Source of the DNA: Pelecanus crispus
Lineage: Eukaryota; Chordata; Aves; Pelecaniformes; Pelecanidae
DNA: 64,000 bases
NCBI RefSeq assembly: GCF_030463565.1
Contig: NC_134646.1
Span: 44,263,240-44,327,239 of the forward strand
Reading direction: 5' to 3'
The notes beneath the pieces were generated by a model. It searched no databases. It had not been told where the DNA came from and was given only the letters and a program-made list of their open reading frames with translations. Shown piece by piece: positions 43,449 to 54,230 of the stretch. Numbering within the stretch: position 1 is the stretch's first letter; every line of letters starts with the position of its first letter. The translations under genes and the position numbers were made by a program.

Positions 43449-43507
43449 GGATGGGTGGCTTTTTGGATGGGTGGCTTTTTGGATGGATGGGTAGCTTTTT
43501 GGATGGG
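43449..43507 (+). repeat. Short minisatellite, 16-bp unit, about 3.4 copies
   Basis: Two exact units of GGATGGGTGGCTTTTT are followed by a third with an extra GGAT and one substitution, then a partial GGATGGG. It lies in gene-free DNA. Confidence 0.9.
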
Positions 43508-46500
43508 CCTATTAAGCAGAGAGAAAGCTAACAATGTGTCATTATCTTGCTTTTTGGTACTCAAGCTGGTGTTGGTCAGCATAGACAAATCCATTGTCTG
43601 CCTGGGCTGTCTGACTGTGTGAATGGCTACAAGTCCATCGCTACCACATCTGGAAGTGCTGAGATCTCCAATGCCTCGGCTTGGCTACTACTGACCACTT
43701 TGATTCTCGCCCCCAAACATCCCCTGGACTTTCTGACCCGCAGGGTGAGAGCCAGTATTTTCAGAGTATTCTGGCAACGGAAGAAAGGAGGGTATGTGTT
43801 CATGTGTGCTGTGTCAGCTTCCTGAGCAGTCTTGAGTGTTCAAACCTACCAAGCAGAGCTTCTAGCTTAGTCCTCAGAGATAGCCAGCCTTGGTAGAATG
43901 GTACCACGCCTGAGCTAGCAAGCCTTCTCTTTCAGTTTATGCACGTAACCGCTCTAATGTAGCTTCCCTGCTGCCAGTTTCAAGGAGAACCACCTCTGCT
44001 AACTGGGAGATGTGCTCCGTCCCCTGTAGCCATCATCTGCTCAGTCAGGTTGTAGGGTCCCCAGCGCAAGGCTGCAGATCCCTTTGTGCAGCAAAGAAGC
44101 ATTGCTCCTAGGAGTGAATAATAATTATGATCCACTCTGGATTTTACTCCCTAAGCTCCCAACTGTAAAAAGAAGATTTTAATATGTAGTTGGCATGTTG
44201 TGAAAATACCTACATTACGTATTATCCAGCATTGCAATACTATGGTAGTCTCCAACAAGCAGAAGTGATGCTGCTTCTGATTTTGTTCAGGATGCCACTT
44301 CTTAGGTCTTTGTGACTTCAAGTAATTACTGACATGCAGGATCACATGCCAGCTTTAGGCTTTTAAGAGAGTTTTTAATAGCTAATCTCACCACTACCTG
44401 GCATCTCCTCTCCTGGAATTACACTGATCCAGGCTCCAAGTGAACAGAATTGGCTATGATGTCATGACAATATCAGATCTGATTACAGGCTATAAATAAT
44501 TAACCAAAGGGTTATCACAGACCCTCTAGGCTGGTGGACAGAAGAGATCATGGCTAACAGGAGCTGGGAAAGAATATAATTTCTTCATTTAAATGAGTAA
44601 AATCCAAAGAGCAAATTTAGAGTAAATGAATGCATTCGTGATGGATGTGCAAGCCAACTCCAGTGGGGGCATAAAACCAAAGTTGTTAATTGCATTTCAG
44701 TTGCCAGGTGGTTGGAAAATGGATGTAAATATTTGACAGTGGTGCAGTGCAACTGCTGCTACGTGTCAGTTTGTATGACTGGGGCACTCATCTGTTGTTT
44801 AAAACAAATCATTTGCATGTGAAGGCAAACAAAAGTGAGGAGGATTTGGTAGGATTCAGCAGGATAAAATTAAGCATCTCAGTCATCAGCTTTAGTTTTC
44901 CTCACAACGTTCTCATATTATTTTCTGACAAGCTTAGGTATAAGGGCTACTCCTTCTCTACCATCTGTGGAGATTATGCCTCCTTGTGTCAGAAGCTTAA
45001 TCTGAGCCTTACAGAGCTTCAGATAAGTAATTGCAAGTGTTTGGGGCTAGATTCTGACAAATAACCCATACAACTATTTACAGAAATAACTGAGGGTTTT
45101 TCTATTTTGTGGCAGTATCATTCCTGTTCAGTAGTGGAGGAAGAGTTAGGTGCCGCTTTGGTTATTGTGTGAATGTCTCTTGCCAATACAATAGTGAAGG
45201 AGGATGTATGGCAGACCTAGAAAACTCCTGTAAAGTCCTTTCTGCTAATTGAAAAGTGATCCACAGTTGACTGTATAGGATTAGGAATGTGTGTCTAGTT
45301 TTGTCCTGGAAGAAAGTAAGTCAATGGCTTGGTTATCAGTGTAATTGATGTAGAACAAAAATTGAAGATGGAAAGAAAGCTAAGACTATTGCCAGGATAT
45401 TTCTTAGACTTTAGAACAGCTGGTTTTTTTTTTTCTCCACTCCAAAGGGTTTTTTTCCTAGTTTCCTTTTGGTTTTGGCATAATGTTTGTAAATTGCGTA
45501 ATGTTCCCAAGTATTTGTAAAGAAAAGGTAATCAATAAATTAATTTTGGGTCTTCCAAGAACCAACAAGCTCACACCATTTAAAATTCTCTATAGTCTGT
45601 ATAAATACATTTTTTGTGCTTCTATCTAAGGTGCAGGCCAGGTTTCACTGGGGCTGAAAGAAGCCAGTGGCAATGCTGTTATTGGAGGCAGCATTTTTGA
45701 ATACGTGAGTGTGGTCACTCAGAAGACTTTCCAGGCTCATGGTATCCTTATAATATTATGTTCATACTTCTTCTAGTGGTTTACATTTTTTAGTGTAAAA
45801 ACTGTAAAGCTGCTAAAAGTTCACACCCTAGTCATGTTAATCTTGTTAACTCTGCAGTGATACTTCTTCCTACTTGCTAATCATGTTACCTCTGCAAAGA
45901 ACCAGATAAGATAATTGGTAGAACCTTTTTCGTCAGTAGGTGAGAGAGATTGGTACAAAGATCCATCCATCCTGGCTTTTATACATGACTGGGGAGACAA
46001 GCATTTTTCTCTGTGGATGTTTTCTGTGTCCATCTCATTTAATGGAATTTTATTATATTACGTTCCCAGAGGAAATGATGTGCAAATGATGGATCAGATC
46101 CAAATCATAATAACCATGTGATCCCCCTTTCCCACCCCTTGAAATTTGATTGTCTTCCGAAAGAAAACATCACTTGACTCACAGCATATTCAGAACAACA
46201 AAAATTCACGATATAGGCAAAACTACTTGAGGAATATTATTCTTTTTTCCCTGAGTGGATAGTTTTTACTTACCACTCTGTCCGTGGCTTCTTCCATGAT
46301 CAGCTGTTGTGTTTTGGAGGTTTCCTTAATTGTAATCCACAAAACCATTCCAGTGGAAGGACAGTTCTACTCTGTCAAGCCTGGCAAAAGCGAAGATATA
46401 AAATGAATGTTTTATTGATACCACAACTCTCCAACGCTGCCATACTGAAAGTAGCTTCGAGATGGGCAAAATTCCATCTACAATACTGTGGGTAATTTAC

Positions 46501-46798
46501 TACACAATTTTTTTACAGCCATGTTTTATGGAATGACCAAGCAATTTTCTTTTCAGAGCCTGGGCTAGGTTTCCCTTTGTCAACCAATGATCATTCCAAA
46601 TCAGCAATGTATGCAGTTCAGTATAACTTAACCAATGCTTGTTTTAAATATTTAAATATTTTTAAAAATCATTTAAAAAGCATAATTATCTTCCATTACT
46701 ACCAGAGGTATACTGGCACAAAAGGTAAAGAAATGCAGGAATGCTGTCTTCATTTGCACTAGTAATGGTCACGCTAATTTGATCCTTTTCTGTGCAGC
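43508..46798. other. Intergenic DNA, no gene recognised
   Basis: No coding exon, RNA gene or recognised repeat was seen in this stretch. Confidence 0.5.
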
Positions 46799-46949
46799 AG
46801 ATGTGTGTCTATGCAAGGGTGCACGTGCAGAGCCTCTGGACACATATTCAGAGCCTGGTAGCTTGGTGCATCGCCTCTTTCCATCATTTCATTATGTGAT
46901 CTGTGCCTGCTGCTAAATCATTATGTTTGCAGCAAATCACGGTACCAGT
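46799..46949 (+). repeat. Diverged direct repeat, left copy
   Basis: This segment resembles 48649-48780. The shared core runs from GCATCGCCTC through TCATTTCATTATGTG and CTGCTGCTAA to TTTGCAGC, with about 50 matches over some 68 aligned positions by eye, and weaker similarity upstream (GTGCACGTGCAG against GTGTACATATGCAG). It may be an old interspersed repeat or a local duplication. Confidence 0.55.
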
Positions 46950-47858
46950 TTGCCTTCTATTTCACTGTGAAAGCTGCAACTTTAAAATTATGCGCCCTCT
47001 TGAAAAAATGCTCCTTCCAGACAGCCTGTTTGCAGCTAGCACCTTTCAGTGAGAGGCCTGCTAACTTCATTTGCTACTGTCTGCTTTTACACAAGTGGTG
47101 GGCTGTAGGTTCATTGAGAGAGTCAATTTTAGGGAGAATTTTAGGCCTCTAGGTTTTTTTTCCTAGCAACTTTGTGTAGGCAATGCCTTTGGATTATCAG
47201 CATATGCAGCTACTTGAATAATAATTATTCCCTCAGAGAATTTATTTCATTCTTGTCCATTTTCTGCTCATTGTCAAAGAAGCTAAAGAGTGTTTTGTGG
47301 AAAGTCAGGCTTACCAGGTCAATTCTTCATGGCAATTATTTTTTAAATAAAACAGACAGCATCACAAAACAACTTCCTGGGAACATACATGTCTCGTATA
47401 ATTACCTCTGAGTAAACTTACGCTGTCAATGTAAATCTGAACTGCAGGGTTGTTTGATGCAGTTAGAAATCTTTCTAAATAGTTCTAATATTTATAGCAG
47501 TTCTTAAAAAGGAAAGTCCAGCAGTTTTAGCAAGACGTGCCTTGAATAGCTTATTTACCCCACAGACAGCGGCTACCGCTACAGTTTTTTCTACAGAAAA
47601 AATATTTCTGTGAAGGAAACGAACCCATGGTACTCTGTACTATGCAGCTCGTATACAAGCTCATAGTCTGCAAACCAGCGTTCTATTGCCTTAGCGGTGC
47701 ATTGCAGACACTGCTCATCACGCAGACCGACTCTGAGGCAAGCAGCTCGTGGCCCCAAGGCAGTAGGACAGGCACAAAACTTTCCTGTTCTGAGCACAAG
47801 CTGCAGGGGTTTGTGAGTTACTGACCATTTCCTCTGCCAAAAGCAGCAATCTGGATTT

Positions 47859-47877
47859 AAAAAAAAAAAAAAAAAAA
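47859..47877 (+). repeat. Poly-A run (19 A)
   Basis: It could be the tail of a retroposed sequence, but the upstream sequence shows no coding frame or SINE box that I recognise. Confidence 0.7.
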
Positions 47878-48460
47878 GGATCTAATTAGCTTCTGTTCTA
47901 TGCTTTGTCTGGAAGTCATGACTTACCTAGGGACAGCAGAGCGCAGTCACTTCCCATCACCAGAGTGACTTCAAAGTTAGGTCCCTCCAGGTGCTTCTCT
48001 CTCTGCAAGGCTCCTGCTCTTGGCAGTGCTCAGGATACGTTTTATATCCTCGCTAGGCAAAAGATTTCACTGGAACTGCCTCCAGTCTCTGGCCTTTGAC
48101 AGACAGCGGGAGAACCCTTGGCAGAGCCGAGGGTGATTTGCCTTTGGATCCCCGTGACATTCCTGCAGCAGATGAGTTGCCCGCTTTGCGAGCGCTGCAG
48201 TCTGATGGGCTTACATGCCTAGCTCTTGCCTGCGCATTGCTCTCTGATACCTGCAGTTTTACCAGAAGCTATCACTTATAATCTGTGATGACCTGGGTGA
48301 TTTAGGCTCTTTGCCTCTGTCTATCCCACTTTTCTGTGCAAGGAGCTCACTGAAGATGCGTGGCAGGGTGTCCCTTTCAGGGTGGGCTCCCAGCTGAAAT
48401 CTCCCTAAGTCCCATGTTCAGAAAGCTGTGAAAATTGTCCTGGAGTTCATCTGCGCGTAG

Positions 48461-48496
48461 TCCTTAGTGTCTGCCTGTTCCTTAGTGTCTGTCCGC
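48461..48496 (+). repeat. 18-bp tandem duplication
   Basis: TCCTTAGTGTCTGCCTGT is followed directly by TCCTTAGTGTCTGTCCGC, with three differences near the end of the unit. Confidence 0.85.
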
Positions 48497-48648
48497 ACAT
48501 CTCTGCGTAAGTGACTTTGTGCTACAGGAGAAGAGGGGCTTCTCTGCTGGGCTAATTTCTGGTAGCCTGGCGAGGTGTTGCAGCAAGTGTGACCTGTATG
48601 TTTAAAGCCAGAGATGCTAATTTAAACCCGTGCTATGCAGTTTGGCTG

Positions 48649-48780
48649 TATGTGTGGGTAAGTGTACATATGCAGACTCTCACTTCCAAAGAGAGGCAGA
48701 GGCTGCATCACCTCTTTTCCTCATTTGATTATGTGGCTCACCGCTGCTGCTAACAGATTACATTTGCAGCTATTACCAGC
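48649..48780 (+). repeat. Diverged direct repeat, right copy
   Basis: Partner of 46799-46949, in the same orientation and about 1.85 kb away. Shared blocks include CCTCTTT, ATTATGTG, CTGCTGCTAA and TTTGCAGC, followed in both by TACCAG. Confidence 0.55.
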
Positions 48781-49869
48781 TGCTCTTAGTTATAATTTAG
48801 TTTTGTTAGATGCTTGCTATGGTGTGGGCAGAGAACAAAACAAAAAAAGGCAATTTGTTATCAGATCATAATACTCTTGCCTCATAAAACCTTTCTGATT
48901 ATTACCTTTAGTTAGTCAATAATGTGTTCTGATGCTATAATGTAAGTGGAAATGTGGTGTCCAGAGTAATACGAGACAGTACACGTGCACAGCAGACATT
49001 GTCTCATCTCTAAAACATCACTGTATGCCTACTGCAAGAAAAATAAGCCAATTTTCATATGAACACAAAGAAACTCTCTGATTCTTGTCAAGCTTTGAGC
49101 ATTTTAATGTGTTTGAAGTTCTCTTGGCACTGCTTCTGCCTTGATAAAAGACACCGTTTTCTGCAAGATAAGCAGATCTGAAAGGCTGGTACTCCTGGCT
49201 GTATATTTCCTTCCAAATTAATTTTACATGTCCTGGTGAGAGTAAATAGATTTTGCATAGAATTAGAGGTTGTTTATGTAAATTTATAAAGGCATGTAAT
49301 AATTAACAGTAATTAACAGGGCCTGCTAAACTAAACTGAGAGGTGATGCGATCCGGTGTCATCGTGAAATGAGCTCTGAGATGGGAGGTTGGGTCACTGG
49401 GTAGCATAGTGGGCTAAAGTAGGGTTTGACCTCCAGAGATAAATGAAAAAAGGCAAAGCTTGAGTTCACAGCAGGTTACCAGGGAAGCTTTTCAGAGTTC
49501 AGGCATAAAGACTGAGCTGTGTTTGTGTGGGGATCCTAAAGCAGTTTTTAGGCTGATTAGCTTTGGCTGGGATGAAGGTGAGGAGTCAGGCTGAGTAAAA
49601 CCATGATTTATGCAAATCTAAAAAGTAATCCTAAGATCCACCATAATCCTAGTTGTAGTTCCTAGCTGGCCTAGAAGAGGTATGGGGCAAAGCCACATCT
49701 GGGGAAAAGAAGTGGGGTGCAAAGGCTGGAGCTAGAGTTGGGGCTTGAGTTCACAGAGCTGCAGGGTAAAGGAGAGTGTCTGCAAGGGGAAGCAGAGCTG
49801 CTGTCTTGTGTTTCAGCTGGCAAGTCAGTGGCAGGCTAGGAAATTCCACTGCGAAAGGATGGAGGTGAG
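48781..49869. other. Intergenic DNA, no gene recognised
   Basis: AT-rich. It holds a double TAATTAACAG motif at 49300-49319, which resembles homeodomain sites, but no gene was seen. Confidence 0.45.
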
Positions 49870-49987
49870 ATCCGGATATATGTTGAGTCGAGGCTAAGGT
49901 GATGACTTGTTTCAAACTGACATAAGAAATCCGGATATATGTTGAGTCGAGGCTAAGGTGATGACTTGTTTCAAACTGACATAAGAA
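49870..49987 (+). repeat. Exact 59-bp tandem duplication
   Basis: Two back-to-back copies (49870-49928 and 49929-49987) beginning ATCCGGATATATG and ending GACATAAGAA appear identical over all 59 bp. Identity in otherwise ageing non-coding DNA means a recent event or an assembly duplication. Confidence 0.95.
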
Positions 49988-50562
49988 ATGATGCCAAATT
50001 TGGTTTCTGAGCCACCTTTTGCTCTGGGTCTTAAATGCAAGGCTGGGTAAAAGATTCGTATTAGGGTTGGGGTACAAGCTGGGATTTGCTTCTGCTAGTG
50101 CTAGTAAGTGTTGCTGACAAGTTGGTTACACAGAGGTGGCCAGGCTATGTTGAGTGTCAGTGCCAGTTTATGTCACCCTGGTGATCATACATGTGGGACT
50201 GGATGGTGTCACTAGGTTAGGGGAAGTGATAGGCTTGTCCTTAGAATTAGAGTGAGTCTGGAAAAACTCAGATGCAAGCCTGTTTAAACTGATGTGGACT
50301 GTCCTGCACAAATGTGTAAGTAAGAGTTAGCAATGCTGGGTATTTTTCAGGAGGCTGAGCTAGAACTTCAGGTAAACACTCTTCAAATATAATTTTCTCC
50401 TTTGAACTTGCTTGGATCTTGGCAAATATAGCAGCAGCACAGATGCTACCGATGTGCACTGAGCGCACTGACCTTTCAGCAATTTGCCTGTGTGTCAAGC
50501 ACTGTATCCTTCTGGGCCCTGGGGAATCCCAGGATGCTGGAAGCAAACCCAAGTAAAAATAT

Positions 50563-50580
50563 AAAAAAAAAAAAAAAAAA
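50563..50580 (+). repeat. Poly-A run (18 A)
   Basis: An A homopolymer that lies about 150 bp before a T homopolymer at 50734-50750. The two could pair as an inverted A/T hairpin, but no transposon was recognised between them. Confidence 0.7.
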
Positions 50581-50733
50581 TCAATGCTTTTGATTTCAAA
50601 GAAAAGCAAAGACATGAGTCAGTCACAGAGATGTCATCCCTTACTACTCTCCCTGTCATGTTCATTGGAAATCGATTTTAAGTGCTATCCTAGATGGAGC
50701 TTCTTCTGACTATATTTTTCCCAAGTCCTTTGA

Positions 50734-50750
50734 TTTTTTTTTTTTTTTTT
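50734..50750 (+). repeat. Poly-T run (17 T)
   Basis: A T homopolymer downstream of the A-run at 50563-50580. Confidence 0.7.
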
Positions 50751-53700
50751 AATGCAAGCTTTAAAAAAAGAACAAAGTTGGTCCCTGACCAGTGGCAACT
50801 GATAGAGTTAATTGAATGTGTGGCTTTGGGAGGAAGCAACCAGGCAAAAAAATGTAGCTAACTATTGCCTGATCACTGGAGAAACTGTCCAGCCTGCTGG
50901 CATCTGGCAGTGGAGCTGCACAACCCTTGGGGAACAGCTGTTTCTCATAGTATTGTCTAAAACTAAAATAAAAGGCAATATCAAATTCTATTGTACATTA
51001 CATGTGTTCTATAAGTGTAAGTTATGGTAGACTTTGATCCATAATGCACCACTCTGATTACATGGTGAGAAAGGTCTTGTGGCTGAATCAGAGAACTGAA
51101 AGTCAAAAGGTCTAGGTTTCCATCTTTACCACAGGCTTTATCAGGAACTTTGGACAAGTTGTTATTTTTGTGTCTCAATGTTCCAAACTACAGAATAAAA
51201 AAGGTTAAACTATGAGGGAAATGTACCATTTTTTGTAAAGATCATCTTAGAAATAAAATGCCTTTTCTGAGTCTGCCAGCATGTTGCATGCCTACATCCA
51301 TCTGGGCTGGTGAGCCCTAGCATGAGATATTTCACTTTCTTACCTGAAAACAGGCACTTTTCCCTACTTTTGCTCTGATGTTGTGCACAGAGAGAAAGAA
51401 AGAACATCAAAACAAATGCATATAATCTGCAGCAGTTTATATTAGACTGTGGTTTTGCTTCTTAGAATCTGTTAGGTAGATTTCATCATGCTTTGGGAAG
51501 CTGATGAGATACTGCACATGCGATAAGTGGATCTTAGTGGGTTAAATTATTGTCTCCTATTATGTCATATGTGCATTGCACAATATGTGAAGTAGCTCTG
51601 CCTTAATTTGCTTTATCATCAATCATTAAAAGTAAAAATTAAATATAGAAGGAGTTATCACGCACATGGAGCTGAAGGTTTTATCGATAGACTGAGGGGT
51701 GATGCCTATTCAGTGTTTGCCTTTGCTAAGCAACACAAAGCCTGTTTGCCAAGGATGAGCCCCAAGGGAATCACAAATCTACAAACTTGTTTTTTCTGAA
51801 GTATCATCAGTAAGAGGTCACTCATAGGTGAATTGAGAAAGAACAGTACTTGATTCCTCAAGGACTTGTCAGGGAGAAGGACCATCAAAATCAGCCATGC
51901 TACTCCGAAGCAGCACCAAGGGCACTGCTCAGGAGCGTGGGGTCAGGGAGAGGAGGTGTTCTTAGACCTGTGTAGTGAAGCACTGCTTCTCCACTGATCT
52001 CGACTATGTATGTACAGGTTTGCTTTATACAGCACATGACATTCCAGCTTTAAAACATTTTTTCAGCAAAGACTATTATTGAAGACTTGAGGCTCTTTGT
52101 TCATTTGAATAGTACAGAAATCATGAACGTGTTCTGGCAGTTGGTAAACATTTTGAAGTTGTGCTTGCCCAGCAGAGATAATTTTGGAAAAAAAATTAAA
52201 CCTGACCACTTTACCATCAATGTTCATGGAAAGAAAAGCTAGTGTCTCAGGCTTTTAATATTCATGTTAAAAAAGCTTAGATGGCACAAAAATAGCCTGG
52301 AAGACTTTTCTGGGATAGTGTAAAGAGGCAACCTCTTTAACTTTGTATCTCTGTGGAGGGTCAGGTGAAGCTTAGAAGAACCTCACTGTGCTGAGCTAAT
52401 GTCTGAGAGCAGAGCTCCAGGGAAGCTGAATTTTAAGGCTGGGATCTTTGAGGGAGTGGTGCATTCAGCATCCCTCGCAGTGTGTGCTACCAGCCCCCCC
52501 ATTGTCAAGTGCTCTGCTGGGGCTTCAGGAAGCGCTCAAGCTGAGTATTGTATTAACCAGCAGAATTGTCAAGGCAGCCTGATAGGATCAACACCCATCA
52601 CCTACTTTTCTCTGCACAGGCCCATGTAGCAGTTGGACTCTCCAAACATAAGCAGCAGTGAGTTTAAGAAGCTCTTCAGTTTGCATATATACAGTTGTAT
52701 ACATTTCACTCTTGCAATAGTATAAAGTGGGGTTTGTGGGCTCAAATTTGACCACTGGTGAATGACAGCTTGAGTGGCCTCTAACTGCCAAAATATATTT
52801 AAAACAAAGGATTCTTTCAATATGTTTGGCTATTTGCATGTTTTAACTGGGGCAGATGAAAATACATTGCTTCTTGTGAAAGAAAAATTATTTGAGACAG
52901 GAATACTAAAAACCACAAGCAAATAGTTACCTATTCCTACTGAAGAATATAATATGGGTCATCCTGTGTCGTAAGGAAATCAAAATCTTGCAAGCAAAAA
53001 GGAAACTGTATTTAAAAAGGAGCTATATTCTACATTTTCTTCATATCACTGAAGCATACTGACAGAGAAGAGGTCATGTGATCCGTGACAGTGCAACAAG
53101 AACCAGTGGAATTAAATTCTATAGCTCCTGGAGCTGTTTTATTTCTCTCACCATACAATCACTAGGGAAATTGAGGAAAGGTTACAGGCCAGGCGAACGG
53201 GAGGGTTTTTTAACACCTGCATGTGCAGAACCAATATTTTTCTCTCTGAGTTATATTCTGGTTGTATTCCCCCCTAGGAGAGACAGAAAAGAAACTTAAG
53301 CCTGGTCAAAGTTACATTACAAATTTGTCATTGACAAAAGGTGCCTTTCATTTACACAGACTTAGCGCTGCAAGTTTTCTGTGACTCAGCAAACTGAGGG
53401 GTTTGCTGTCAGAATAAAATAGTCTCTCATGGCACAACGCCAGAGTTCAGTGTGCTTTCACATAGTGTTATCAGAAACTGAAAGTCAATAAAATTCATAG
53501 CAGCAAAATTTTCCAGCACATCCATGACCTTGCTGGAGAAAGTTGTGCGTTCAGCAGTACCAGCAACCATCTCATTGTTCAGAGGTTGAGGCCTCGCTGT
53601 GGTTTGTATCTAGACTACTTTTTGTACGGGAGGAAAAGGATGGAGTTTCATGACATTTTAAATTCTAGTCTTATGATGTGGTGCAATTTAAACTAGGTTA

Positions 53701-54180
53701 TACATTATAAAACCACTACGTACTGAACTGGTCTCTCCATCTTGCTTTATCAAGAAGTGCAAGGCAACAGCTCTCCATAAGAACTTTGAAAAGGGATAAT
53801 TTTCCTTTCTGCTGGGGGAAGTAAGAAAAAGCTTCAGGGGGCAGAAATGCGGCTTATTTTCCTGGACATCCTGTGTATAGCTTTCTAGCTGGAATAAGTT
53901 CCATTCCTTTATTATGAGCCCTGTCCTTAGATTCATGAAGGCATTTGCTAAATTTCCTGAAAATATTCTGGAGAATTAAAACCGAAATGTACATTCAAGA
54001 AATCCTATTCCCAGGTTGCACAGTCTAGAGAGTGCATACCTTTTCACTGGAACCCTCTGATGAAACAGACCCTGCATGGCCTCACTTTGGGCTTCATGAC
54101 ATTGGCTGTGGCTCACCGATGGGGTTTCTAAAGTTTCCCATCATCTGGATGCTCTGTGCTTTCAGTATTCTGTTCTTTTT

Positions 54181-54230
54181 CTCTCTCGTCTTAATAGGAT
54201 GATTCCTCTCTCTTGTTAATAGGATGACAT
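54181..54230 (+). repeat. 25-bp tandem duplication, diverged
   Basis: Two adjacent units share CTCTCTC and TTAATAGGATGA in register, with about 20 of 25 positions identical. Confidence 0.8.

Larger units (their letters stand above)
46950..48648. other. Intergenic DNA between the two diverged repeat copies
   Basis: No gene recognised. It contains a run of 19 A at 47859-47877, with no retrogene or SINE identified before it, and an 18-bp tandem pair at 48461-48496. Confidence 0.5.

Noticed and set aside
47580-47877. Possible processed pseudogene ending in the 19-A run
   Set aside because: The upstream sequence has no recognisable coding similarity, polyadenylation signal or target duplication.
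50563-50750. A-run and T-run 150 bp apart as a possible inverted SINE pair
   Set aside because: No SINE promoter boxes or tails were recognised. Two homopolymers at this distance are expected by chance in AT-rich DNA.
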